Part shown: piece after piece, positions 12,915 to 25,100 of the stretch
Position numbering within the stretch: position 1 is the stretch's first letter
Layout: each line of letters begins with the position of its first letter
Assembly: GCA_025766275.1 (NCBI GenBank)
Contig: JAFKAC010000059.1
Coordinates: forward strand, 186,001 to 250,000
DNA: 64,000 bases
Reading direction: 5' to 3'
Origin: Lactarius indigo
Lineage: Eukaryota > Basidiomycota > Agaricomycetes > Russulales > Russulaceae
Translations under genes and position numbers: made by a program
Notes under the pieces: generated by a model
What the model was told of the DNA's origin: nothing
Databases searched by the model: none
The model's input: the letters and a program-made list of their open reading frames with translations, nothing else

Positions 12915-14352
12915 ATGTCTTCTGCAAAACCATTCGCCAATCATTATAACTCTAGCACTGATGCAGTGAAAACCGACAACGTGAACCTAGAACGTTGTGG
13001 TGAGACTGCTGAAGGTCTCGTGACTCGAGACTATCACACTCGCTACCCAAACAATTGGGCCAAGATTCGGTCAGCTATGAGATGACAGTCCAACGCTTTA
13101 GATACTTACAGGTATAACAGGGAATTAATACGCGAGCCTGCTGCTGAGATGCTTGGAACTATGATTCTTACCCTTTTCGGTACTGCAGGTAACTGTCAAG
13201 TTGTGCTCAGCGCAAATACGGCCGTGGCCTCATCGCCTAAGGGCGATTACCTTTCCCTAGTCATTGGATGGGCTTGTGGTCGGTCGATTTATTTTTTTTC
13301 CATCATACATCTGATTGGGAACGTCAACAGGTTTTGGCTTGGGTTCTTGGATCTCTAGAGGCATTTCCGGAGGACACGTGAACCCTGTAGTACGCTCCCT
13401 CTCTTGGGCCCATCATTGTTCTTCAGCTTAGAACACTCGTACAGGTTACGGTATGCTTTGCCATCTTTAGGGGTTTCCCATGGCGCAAGGTTCCAGGATA
13501 TGTACTTGGGCAGATCATTGGCGCTTGGTTTGGGGCAATCATCGTTTTTGGTAACTACTTCCATGCCATCGACACTGTCGAGGGGGGGAAGGGTATACGC
13601 ACTCTGAAAACTGGTTCACTCTTTGGGACTTATGCGGTTAGTGGCATGTACACCCCCACGTGAGTCATCTCACCTGTTGTGCAGCTCGACTATATGCCTG
13701 CGGCAAATTCCTTCTTTGAGGAAGTAAGTGTTTGGTCACAGCATAATGAAATTTCCCGACTAACGGAGCGAAAGTTCATTGGTACCTTTATCCTATTGTT
13801 GATGGTGTTCGCAGTCACCGACAAGAGAAATGCTATACCGGCTTGTTTCGTTCCTCTGATCGTGTTTCTCACCGTCCTTGGTATTGGCACGTCGTTCGGC
13901 ATGCAAACGGGCACGTTTTTATCACCTTTCACCCCATCTATTCTAATCATCACAATAGGTTTCGCTATTAACCCTGCGCGTGACTTGGGACCTCGTATCA
14001 TGAGCGCGATGGTCGGATATGGGCGACAGGGTACAGCTCTTCTCGGCTATTCAACTATCGTCTCTAATTCTTTTTTTATACAGTGTTCAACTACAGGAGT
14101 CAGTACTGGATTTGGTCCCCCATTCTTGGCTCTTTCTCCGGAGGAGTGGTCGCCTGCTTTATTTATGACCTCTTCATCTACCTTGGTCCAGAGAGCCCCA
14201 TTAATTACCGGTGCGTAACTACGTCTTTGCTGCATATTGTCCGGGATTTGATGTTGCCATTTAGGAATGAAGCAGCCCGCCGTCACGTCACGCACAGCAA
14301 GTGTGTGGAGAGTACGCTTCCTTCGGGTAGCCAAGGCGTCCAGGAGGTCTGA
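12915..14352 (+). CDS. Aquaglyceroporin (MIP family channel)
   Basis: Membrane channel for water, glycerol or other small solutes. Exons: 12915-13069, 13112-13278, 13331-13389, 13445-13636, 13685-13723, 13775-13910, 13959-14030, 14084-14210 and 14265-14352, giving 344 aa in one frame. Family marks: REPAAEMLGT in TM1, first selectivity loop SGGHVNPVVT (NPV instead of NPA), FRGFPWRKVPGY, and second loop NPARDLGPR. The Asp after NPAR is typical of glycerol-conducting members. The C-terminal part keeps NYRSQYWIW and IYDLFIY. Most splice sites are canonical with good branch points (CTAAC in intron 5). Intron 6 (13911-13958) has a GC donor (G|GCACGT); it is 48 nt and free of stops, so retention would add 16 residues just before the NPA loop. 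It lies between the two NLR copies and shows no inactivating mutation. Confidence 0.85.
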
Positions 14353-14549
14353 ATTTCCTTAATGTGTTTCTTTTCCCTCACGAGATGATGCATGATTATT
14401 AGTAGTGTTACAGTCTCATACAGAGTACTACCGTGACTAGTTACCGTAACGTGTTAGCCATTGTCCTCAATCAACACCATGGGAAAAGGTCGACGTCTTC
14501 CCATTCACATTGTGAGACCAATATCCAGGCCTAAACTTTTCCAGGTGCA

Positions 14550-17500
14550 TGATACGTTGGCCATGCTCGCCAGATCCATGTCCGCAGGGGTGTGTGCGTG
14601 TAAACATGCAACGGGCTTGGTTGGGCCCCGACCAGCTCCTGTTCCGCTATACCATCGAAATTGATGACGACTCACGCGTACTCACGTTCCACGCACAAGG
14701 TGGGCTTCATGATTGACCTCTCATCCCAGTTTAAAGGTACGCCGTGTCGATTGCACCCGCTCCGTGCGCGAACTGAAGGATGTCGATAGTACTACATCGA
14801 CACCGCAGTTGCCGGCAACGCCACTACCACTAGATCAGTGAAACGAGTCGGAGGATGTGCATACTTTCGTCAAACGTGCACGTCGGGCGTATGTAAATCC
14901 CCTCCGGTAGATTTGGGATTGAGTAAGATTTGAGACTAATGTATGAAATATAATCAAGTGCCGAGACGCTGTGACTGGCACGACACTCGTGCCGTGGGGT
15001 CCATATATGTGACCCAAGGACGCATCCCGTGCCCAGCACAAGCGAGACAAAAGGCGATGTGCGCGATGAGCACACTGAGGTCCACGTGTACGTCCACGTC
15101 GTACTATTCATTGGCACTTTATTTCACGACTGGCCGGCTGAGTATTGAGATCACTCCTTATCGGGTTGACAGTAACCCGATCATGAGTTCTAGAATACCC
15201 CTGTTCTCGTTCTCTTGTGTCGCTGCGGGTTGCTGTCTTCAAGCCACCGCCATTTGTTGCTCCATTTTAACCCTCGCCATTGCCAGTGACAGCACATATG
15301 ACTCATCATGTTGTCCTTTGGGTTACCGCAACACAAGGAGTGGACAAACAGATTTGAGGATAATATGCGTTCCCTAGTACTAGGAAAGCAGGTGACCCCT
15401 GCAGTGCTGTGCAGCACGTGCTTAACTCAAGCCTCTTCCTCAACGTCCGACACTCACTCACTTTAGCTCCAGGAACCCTTGCGAAAAATGGAGCATCGGC
15501 ACACCATATCGAATTCGTGCGTAAATGTCTGCTGTCCTGCGACTATCCCGCCATCGATCCATTACTCCAGGTCAGGTCCCTCTGCATCGGAAATCCCTCA
15601 GCTACGCATCGAGGTGACCGGTATGTACCTAAGTCCTATAGTTGATACCCGCCGATAACATATTTTATAGTCCTCCGAGCTCTCAATATCAAGAAACGGC
15701 GACTCCTGAAGAACCGGGTCTTCGTTACTGTGACCAATCGGGAAACGACGAAGAAGACGAGGAGCGTTTCGATTAAGGGAGGAGCGGCGCAGTGGAATCA
15801 GAAACTAGATGCATTGTACGACATCTCTTTTTGAATTCTATCTTTCCGGCTTAAAGTCCTGTTCAGTTATGTACAGCCGTCATCGGATCTTGTATTGCGT
15901 CGTTACGCGGAGCGATTAGTGCACAGCGATACACTTATCGGGATGCATCAGTTACCGATACCTGTCGAATCACAGATTGGTTTGTGTTTATGACGATATC
16001 GCTACCAGTAGCTGAACACCTTGTGTATAGATATTCCTGTTGTTTTTGGCAACGGCAACGGACAAGCTGGACAATCAATCCAACCGGTGATGCTCTACTT
16101 GACGATCACCGTGTCAGCGGAGCCGAATCCCACCAATCCCTTAACGACTGAAGTCGGCTCGCCAGCTACGCATCCTTCTATGACGCAAGACCCCATCAAT
16201 GACCCCACTGCCTCCGAGCCGCTTTCGCCTCCGACGGATCACGTTCCGACCGAGACTAGCGGTCCTGTGCCGTCGTTTCCTGATGTCCAGGCAGTGGTGT
16301 CACCGACAGAGGATGCTCTTCGTGATGCCGATGAAGCTATCAAGGCGATCAACACGTCAGATACATGGGAGGGTGCTATTGCGAGGATCCAGTGGATGAT
16401 GGATACATTTAGCGCGGCTGCAGGAGTGCGTCACTGCGCAATTCCCTTTAAACTTATCCTTGACTGAGCCTATTTCCGCTGTCAGCTTCACCCATACGCA
16501 CAAATGGCGTGTGGACTGCTATTAGCGATTCCCAAGGTGCGCCGATTTTCGTTATTGTGGTAAGGAAACACTGACGCCGATCCGGATGCCAGACTCTGCT
16601 AGAACAGTTTCAAAATGACGACAATGTCCGATCTCTACTTGCGGCCGTACACGATGCGTTCGATTTCGCGAACCAGGAAAACATCCTGAAGTCCATCGAG
16701 CGCGAGTCAAGGCAGGCCCGAATCCTCACACTTATGTTGCAGCATGTCTGTAATTGCTGTGACTTGATACGATCGTATGCAAACGATTCCCAGTTCTGTA
16801 AGTATTTTTCACCCATTTCAGTAGCCGAGGTAAACACGCCGTTGTCAGGGAAGCGAACATTGAAGAATATCGGCGGCCAAGTCAACAAACAGATCGATGA
16901 CCTTCGCACCGCCCTTCTTGAACTACGAAGGGCCTTCTTGGACGAGGCTGCCATCACCACAGAGATAACTACGCTCCAGATTTTGGATGACGTCGGAACA
17001 ATTTCGGCCATGATTTCTAGTAGGCTTGACGGGATGGTCACCCAACTGAGGTGGGTGTCCAGCCAGGTTTCAGACGTCGGTACGTAGCCCCAATAGCTTC
17101 AGGATTATTCGATCTGAATACTGTCACAGATTTAGATGCGAAGATCAGAGAAATCCCGTATGGGACAGGCTCACGCTTCGTGCCGGAGAAGGGCTGCCTT
17201 CCAGGAACGCGCACAGCCTTCTTGGACCTCATCGTTAACTGGGTGAATAATCCCGACTCGGAGCGAGGTCTTTTACTTCTTGGACAGGCGGGTACGGGAA
17301 AGTCGTCGATTGCACACGAGATCGCGCATCGCTTCGATAAGATGCACCGTCTCACGTCGTCCTTCATATTCTTGCGGAAAGAGCAATCTCAGCGCGATGC
17401 TTACAAATTCTTCACCACTCTGGCTCGCGATCTCTCCGATCGATACCCTTCTTTCAAGACGGCACTTGGAAGGATCGTGAAGGACGACTCCTCACTTCGG

Positions 17501-20500
17501 GTCCGTACCCGCGACTATCCTACACTTTTCGAATCGCTAGTCCTCCAACCGCTTGAGGGTCTCCACATCGTCGGCCCGATCCTTGTAGTCATCGACGCGT
17601 TGGACGAGAGCGGAGACACTGCCGGTAGAAATGGGTTACACACATTCCTTGCCAAGAACTTATTCAAACTTCCATCGAACTTTCGTGTGCTAATCACGTC
17701 GAGGCCCGAGGATGGGATCCTGTCTGCGTTCAATGGAGCGCCGTCGACCATTATTAAATATATGAATGACTCTGAACTGGCAGCTAGAACGGAAGACGAT
17801 ATACTGACCTTCCTTCAGATGTTACTCCCTTCTGATGCGTTCGAAGAGCGCGGAGTCGCGCTGACAAGAAAGGCAGAAGGGCTGTTTCAGTGGGCGGCTG
17901 TCGCCGGTGGATTCATCCTAGATCCTCCCGAATGCTTCGGGTTCAGCAAGAAGAAGTGCATAAACCACCTTTTGAGACTGACTACAGATCGCGATGGACA
18001 AGATCCGTTGGACGAGTTATACAAGGAAGTCCTTGAAGGCTACTTCACACACCCGCAAGCTCGACTTCTATTCCGTTCTGTCGTGGGACAGCTCATCACC
18101 GCATTTGAACCCCTCTCTATATGCTCCCTGATCACTCTGCGAGGACTCGGCTTCAATGACGACGATGACGCCGATTCTGTTGCTATAATGCTCGGTCGCC
18201 TGGGCTCATTGTTGAGCAACGTTAACTCATCCGATGACACCCTTCCTATTCTTCCTCTACATGCATCATTTCGCGACTTCCTGACAAATAAGGAGAAGAG
18301 CGGCGATTTCTCTATTCCCATTCGAGACGCCCACCATGAGTTGGCTCATTCCTGTCTCGGTCTAGTACTTCGCGACCTCAGATTCAACATGTGCCACATT
18401 GAATCGTCATATCTTGCTAATAGAGACATTCAAACCCTTGAAGCTCGAGTCGCTAAACACATTTCGCCAGCATTATTATATGCTTGTCGTTTCTACGACG
18501 ATCATTTCGAACATCTTTCTTTCGAAACTGGTCTGTTTGACAAACTGCGAGCTTTCTTTGGCGCGAAATTTCTCTTTTGGCTTGAGGCCCTTAGCTTGGT
18601 GGGCGATATGCGTCTTGCTTTGCCAGCGTTGTCGTCTGTAAATGTGTGGCTAGCCTCTGGTCGAGGTGTGAGTTCGAACATCCATTCTGTGAGACCGACG
18701 AACAACTAATGAAAACAGTCGCAACAGGTTTCTCCGGCCGAGCTAGAAAAATTGACCGCGTTTATCAACGACGCCACTGCATTCGTGCGGTACTTCAGGA
18801 TATCGATGGCAAAGAGCGCACCGCATGTCTACCTTTCTACTTTACCATTTTCGCCGACTTGTTCTCTTGTTTCGATGCATTATTCAAGCATGTTTCCTCG
18901 AACACTGCGCATTGAAAGTGGACGATTGTCCCATTGGCCTTCATCAGAGATGGTGATTTCGAATGTCGGAGGCCGTGTCGATTCCATTGCGCTCTCACCA
19001 GATGGCCAACGCATCGTCTCGGTCTCTAGCAATGGAATTTCCGTGTGGAATGCCACGACGGGAGAGTGTGTGGCAAGACCACTTATCAGAAACACGATAT
19101 CTGTTGCATTCTCCCCAGATGGCCAGCGCGTTGCATCAGGCTCGAACGATAGCACAATTCATGTGTGGGATGCCATGACTGGAGAGATCGTGGTGGGCCC
19201 GTGTAGTGGGCACACGGAACGGGTCGAATCCGTGTCATTCTCCCCAGATGGTCAGTGGATTGTCTCTGGCTCATACGATCACACAATTCGTGTATGGAAG
19301 GCTACAACAGGAGAGACAGTGGTAGGCCCACTTAGTGGGCACAGAGATTGCGTCACGTCTGTGGCATTCTCCCCAGACAGCCAGCGAATTGTCTCTGGCT
19401 CGTATGACCAAACGATTCGTATCTGGAACTCCACCACGGGAGAGACGGTGGGAGGCCCATACGGTGGGCACACGGGTTGGGTTACGTCTGTGGCATTCTC
19501 TCCAGACGGTCGGCGCGTCATCTCGGGTTCGGAAGATGAAACGATTCGTGTGTGGGATTCCGTAACGGGAGTGACAACGGCGGGTCCATTTAGTGGACAT
19601 ACGAGTTCGGTCCGGTCTGTAGCATTCTCCGCAGATGGTCGACGCATCGTCTCGGGCTCATTCGATGAAACAATTGGCGTGTGGGATGCCATAACAGGAG
19701 ATGCAGTGGCAGGCCCATTTAGTGGGCACACTGAATCGGTCGAATCAGTTACGTTCTCACCAGATGGCCAGCGCATTATCTCAGGTTCTCGGGATGGAAC
19801 CATTCGTGTGTGGAATGCCACGACTGGAGGGACGGCGGCAGGCACATTTAATGGACACAGGGGTTGGGTCACACGTGTAGCATTCTCACCAGATGGCAAG
19901 CGCGTTGTCTCTGGATCGCATGACCACACAATTCGTGTGTGGAATGCCATGACAGGACAACCAATGACCAGCTCATTTAATGGGCACACCGATTGGGTCA
20001 TATCCGTGGAATTTTCCCCAGATGGTCAACGCGTTGTCTCAGGCTCGGGAGATTCGACAATTCGTGTTTGGAATGCGACAACAGGAGAGACGGTGGCAGG
20101 CCCATTTAGTCCCGGAACCTGGGTCGCCTGTGTGGCATTCTCTCCAGACGGCAAGCTCATCGCATCGGGCTCGGACGATGGATCAGTTCTTGTGTGGGAT
20201 GCTACAACAGGAGAGACTGTGGCAAGTCCATCCGCTAGACACCGGGATTTTGTCAGGTCCGTTGCATTTTCCCCAGACGGTCAGCGCATCGTCTCGGGCT
20301 CACACGATAAAACAATTCTCGTGTGGAATGCCATAACAGGAGAGATAGTGGCAGGCCCGTTCAGTGGGCACACAGACATGGTCACATCTGTGATATTCAC
20401 TCCAGATGGTCAGCGCGTTGTCTCGGGGTCGCATGATTCAACAGTCCGTGTTTGGGATGCCTCGACCGGAGAGACAGTGGCAGGCCCGTTTAGTGGGCAC

Positions 20501-21065
20501 ATAGATAGGATCTACTCTGTGGCAATCTCCCCGGATGGTCAGTGTATTGCTTCAAGCTTGGGAGACCAGACGATTCGTATGTGGGACCCCACCACTGGAG
20601 AGAGAGTAGCAGGCCCATACCGTGGACACGCACATTGGGTCTCGTCCGTGGCGTTCTCTCCGGATGGTCAGCGCATGGTCTCATCAGCACATGGATCAAT
20701 TCGTATGCTGGACGTCACAACATTCAAGACGGAAAATACTGGACAGGTTGACTTCACTTACAGATCCAATATAAACGACGAGGGATGGATATGTGGTAGC
20801 AATAACGAACTGTTAATGTGGATCCCACCGTTACATAGGGCAAATCTTCACCGGCCAGGTGACATCTGGGTTGTGGGCGAACATGAAACTCGCCTGTGTC
20901 TTTCTAATTTTGCTCACGGTCATAGTTGGGGTACTTGTATTGACGCCTAGATAGAAATACCACGCCGATTTGCTGTGTAATGCGCCTGGACTTCATTGGG
21001 AGACCGAACCCGAATCAGGCGGGCCGGCGTTCCGGCGACTGCATGACGCCACGTTTTCTGCTCTC
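14550..21065 (+). repeat. Tandem segmental duplication, copy 2
   Basis: Direct partner of 450-6865. It includes the same upstream sequence, the same eight-exon NLR structure and about 110 bp after the stop codon. The extra 200 bp near 14810-15020, absent in copy 1, is either an insertion here or a deletion there. The block starts about 200 bp after the aquaglyceroporin stop codon. Confidence 0.9.
15488..20950 (+). pseudogene. C2-NACHT-WD40 (NLR-like) gene, copy with one premature stop
   Basis: Same architecture as the copy at 1264-6743. Exons 15488-15520, 15602-15620, 15671-15815, 15867-15979, 16031-16536, 16593-17079, 17130-18667 and 18719-20950 are in phase throughout (1690 residues plus stop) except for TGA at 16465-16467. 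There the other copy has TGG (Trp) in the helical domain, so translation would end at codon 249, before NACHT. P-loop GQAGTGKS, Walker B and all 14 WD40 repeats remain open, so inactivation is recent, or a NACHT-WD40 protein is made from an internal start. Splice sites are conserved, including the GTATGT donor after exon 2. Relative to copy 1 it lacks 3 nt in NACHT and 15 nt in the WD40 region. Confidence 0.85.
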
Positions 21066-21478
21066 CTCCTTTACTATAGCAGGATCCAAATCGATAGACC
21101 CCTTCAACAAATACACAAGGTGCGGACTTGAAAGTTTACCAGCGGGGTTCATAATTAAGTCAGAGGAAAAATGTTTTTTAAATTAGTTATGTCGCAAGAA
21201 TCAAGTTATAAAATAGTTGTCCCAACATATTGCTCGGCAGCGTTGCCATCCCTCCCAGTTCGAGCACACACACACTTTGCTCAAGATATATATACAACAT
21301 CTCAGTCCCACATCATGTCTCACAGTATGCAGTTTCTTTGCAATGGTGTGGCACACCAGCCTGAAGCTGCGCTTGTTGAGCTGCGAGTCAAACTTCGTGA
21401 AGCATGGGATACTGAGAGTTGGTATATAACAGGGGTTTCCGAACCCGGTATGGCCCAAGGGTTCGGGCAGGTACAGAA
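21066..21478. other. Copia target region, no gene recognised
   Basis: AT-rich sequence with a short frame from 21315 that runs into the copia LTR. It resembles no known family. The sequence interrupted by the element resumes at 27087. On both sides there are GGGTTTCCGAACCC / CGAAACCC-type motifs, so the copia element may sit in another dispersed repeat. Confidence 0.4.
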
Positions 21479-21483
21479 TTTGT

Positions 21484-22100
21484 TGGTGAATTTCGCCTTA
21501 CTCTCGCCCGGACCGTTCCAGGCCAGTGCTCCCGTGACCGAATGCGCAAGCTGCGTATTTGGTAGGGGCAAGCGTTCGGGCTGAATCTTTGGACTTCCCG
21601 GGGTTTCGTACCTCGATTACTATACCAACGCAGCTCCTTTTCTTTCTCAGTTTACGATTACTTTTGTTTGATGAATCCTAGGGCGCAAGACAAATCAAGC
21701 ACAAGCCACGCTGAGCCTCATGTTACAAGGGCAGGGGGCCACATGTTCACAGTGCCGCGACGTCTCGATTCCCCTTCATCCACATCCTCTATGACTCAGT
21801 TTCTATCCATCACAACCACGACCACGAATCCTTATGATTATCGCCCCGTTTTACTTTACGACGATACGATTACTTTACGACGGATTGATGTCTTATGATA
21901 TCTTACGGACTGACGCTTACGATTTCAGACTGGCTAGGTAGTATAAAATGTATTGCTGTTGGTCTAGAATCTATCACCCAGTTGTTCTTGAATCACGCTT
22001 GACTACCTGTGCGTTTTACTACTCGACTCCTTTCCACTCATCTCTACCGGCTCGCGCATTTTCACGTGACTCGTCACATCACATCATCACAGCGTTTCTA
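21484..22100 (+). repeat. Copia 5' LTR
   Basis: 617 bp, beginning TGGTGAATTTCGCC and ending GCGTTTCTA. It contains TATAAAA at 21942-21948, a likely promoter element. Boundaries are fixed by the match to the 3' LTR and by the TTTGT duplication. The end is TA rather than the usual CA. Eleven of the 14 differences between the LTRs are CpG losses in this copy. Confidence 0.93.
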
Positions 22101-22194
22101 GGTTATGGGCCCTGCCCACGCCTGAGACACAGTACGAGATTGAGTTATCCTTAAAGCACACTTATTTCTTTTCAGTCAATTTTCCTTGTGCGTC

Positions 22195-25100
22195 ATGAGT
22201 GACGACCGCTTCAACGTTCCGAAGCTGGCTGCGGACGGTTCAAACTGGGTGGTATACCGTGATCGGATGATCTGGGCCATGGGATCCAGGATGCTATCCG
22301 ACCACCTAACAAATGACTCTATGCCTCAAGCTTATGCGAATGCTGGCACGATCAATGGAGTGACCGCGCCAAGTCGATGGGCTCATGGGGAGGCAACTGT
22401 CAAGCAGGCAATAGCTGCCTCAGTTCCAGATTCTATTTTCAATCGCATCAAGACTAGTACACGTGCCAAGGACGTCTGGGACGCTTTGACGGCTATATAT
22501 CAAGGGCGCACGCAGATGATCGTCGTGGATCTTCGCCGGCAAATTCAGTCACTTAAATGCGGAGAAGATGACAATGTATGCACCCATTTCGACACTGTCG
22601 CTAATCTTCACGAGCAGCTAGCCACGATGGGCAAAATTATACCGGATGACGAATATACGTCCATACTACTCGGGTCGCTCCCTACTACTTACGACGCATC
22701 TACGTCAGCCATGTCCACCACTGCAGCACTCACCAATCAACCCATCACGCCAAACACAATCATCCGACTCATCACAGATGAGTATGATCGGCGCGTCATC
22801 AAGGCTGGAAAACCGAAGGATGGACAAGACGAGGCGTTGGGCGCCGATACCGGGAAGAAAGGCAAGAAGTCGAAGAAAGACATTGAATGTTTCAATTGCA
22901 AGAAATGAGGCCACATAAGGGCCGATTGCTGGGCAAAAGGAGGCGGAAAGGAAGGACAAGGGCTGAAGAAGAAGGGACAAGAAGGAGCTGCAACTGTGAA
23001 TGAACAAGCACGGCCAGACATCGAAGCCTGGGCTGCAATCGAGGAAATTACCGAGCAAGATCAATCGAACCTCGCTTACAAGACCCGGACCGAGAGTGAG
23101 CTCTACGACTCCGGAGCTTCGTGTCACATGTCCCCCTTCCGTCACCAATTCGTATCTTATCGCCCGATCTCCCCTCGTCCCATTATGGCAGCTGATAAGC
23201 GCTTATTTTTCGCAAACGGCATAGGAGACCTACGGATTAGAGTACCAAACGGCGAGTCATCCACCCCCGTCATCTTACGCGACACCCTCTACACCCCAGA
23301 TATGGCTCTCACAGTCGTCTCAATAAGTCGCATTGCCAAAGCGGGCTTTGCCGTGTCATTTGAAGGGAATGCGTGCAAGATCAGCAACTCCAAAGGCGCT
23401 GTAATTGGCAAGATCCCATCAAGCGCCAATGGACTTTACCGAGTCGAGCACGTGTGCGGCGCAAGTTCGGCCGATGAAGTAATCGACATCAGAACGTTGC
23501 ACCGTCGCCTGGGGCACATTGCTGCTGATTCCATCCGCAACCTCATCCGTTCACAAACAATACAAGGGATTTCGCTCATCGACGATGGGCAACCGATCTA
23601 TTGTGAGTCGTGCGAATACACTAAAACGACCAGGAAGGCTATCAAGAAGGAGCGCGAAGGAGTGCAAGCCACTGCTTTTGGAGAAGAAATCCATTCTGAT
23701 GTCTGGGGGCCATCACCGATACAAACTATCAGGGGATGGTGCTACTACATCACTTTCACAGATGATTATATGCGTTATACGCACATCAAATTACTGCGTG
23801 TGAAGAGCGAAGCTTTGCAAGCTTACAAGGATTTCGCGGCCTGGGTACAGACTCAGCACGGCGCAAAGATCAAGAAATTTCATTCAGATCGCGGAGGGGA
23901 GTACACTGGGGCCGAATTCGACCGCTTCCTCAAGGAGCAAGGTACGGAGCGTCGGCTGACCACTCATGACACCCCACAGCACAATGGGGTGGCCGAGTCG
24001 CTAAACCGACGCCTCGTGGAGCGCATTCGCGCTATTCTTCATCACAGCAACCTCCCCAAGCATCTCTGGGGCGAGGCGGCTCTATACTCCACTTGGCTCA
24101 AGAACCGCTTATCGACGCGGGCACTCGGCAACGCTACACCTTACGAACGTCTCTATGGAGAGAAGCCCAACATGGCTGGGGTGCCTGAATGGGGGCAACG
24201 AGTGTGGATACACACCAACGCAGGTTCGAAGTTGGATGGGCAAGCAATTGAAGCCCACTGGGTTGGGTACGATAAAGATAGTACTCATGCTCACAGGATA
24301 TATTGGCCGGGCAAGAACACAGTATCGGTCGAACGAAACGTTCGATTCGTACCAATGACGGTTACAATATACGAAGCCCCGCAAGTCACCAATCAACCTG
24401 GCAAGACCCCTTCCGTCATGGCACCCCCTCAACCTTCTTCCCTTCCCCCCACCATACTGCCGATCCGAGTGCAAGCACCGCCTAAACCTCAAGATATCCC
24501 CTTGCCACCATCAGAAGATGAAGACGACAACAACAATAATGAAGAACAAGACGTTGAAGAACAGTTGGACCCAGCCCCGCCGGGCCAGTATCAGTCAATG
24601 CCTGCGGCAGGTAATAACAAAACCACGAAATTTCGCGCGTCGGACGGACAACCCAGCTATGCTCAAGCAACTCGCACTTCAAGCCGCAAGAGCAAACCGT
24701 CCGATTATAAGAAGAGGCTGGAAGCTGGTGAGGGCACGATCGATGGAGGAGACAATGAAGACCTAGGACCCACCAAGAGGCGGAAGAAAGCTGGAGCAAG
24801 AGCTGCATTCGCTGATAACTTCGCGGATTTCGGCGCTGACTGCGAATTTGTAGCGGGCGTCACACCACTCATTGCAGAGGCAATCAGCGACATGCATGGC
24901 GACCCGGTCACAGTCAACGAGGCGCGATCTCGTCGTGATTGGCCTTTATGGCAGCAGGCGATGGATCGCGAGATGAAGACTCTTGAAGATGCGGGCACCT
25001 GGGAAACAGTGCAGCGCCCATCCGGAAGAAATATCGTAGGCAGCAAATGGGTTTTCCGCATCAAACACAAGGCGGATGGGTCTATTGACAAATACAAGGC

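Noticed and set aside
450..21065. Assembly duplication of the NLR segment
   Set aside because: The copies differ by many substitutions, several indels and a 200-bp gap, and have different flanks, so they are real paralogues.
21484..22100. RIP (repeat-induced point mutation) as the cause of LTR changes
   Set aside because: Changes are at CpG and sparse; RIP would give dense CpA-to-TpA changes.
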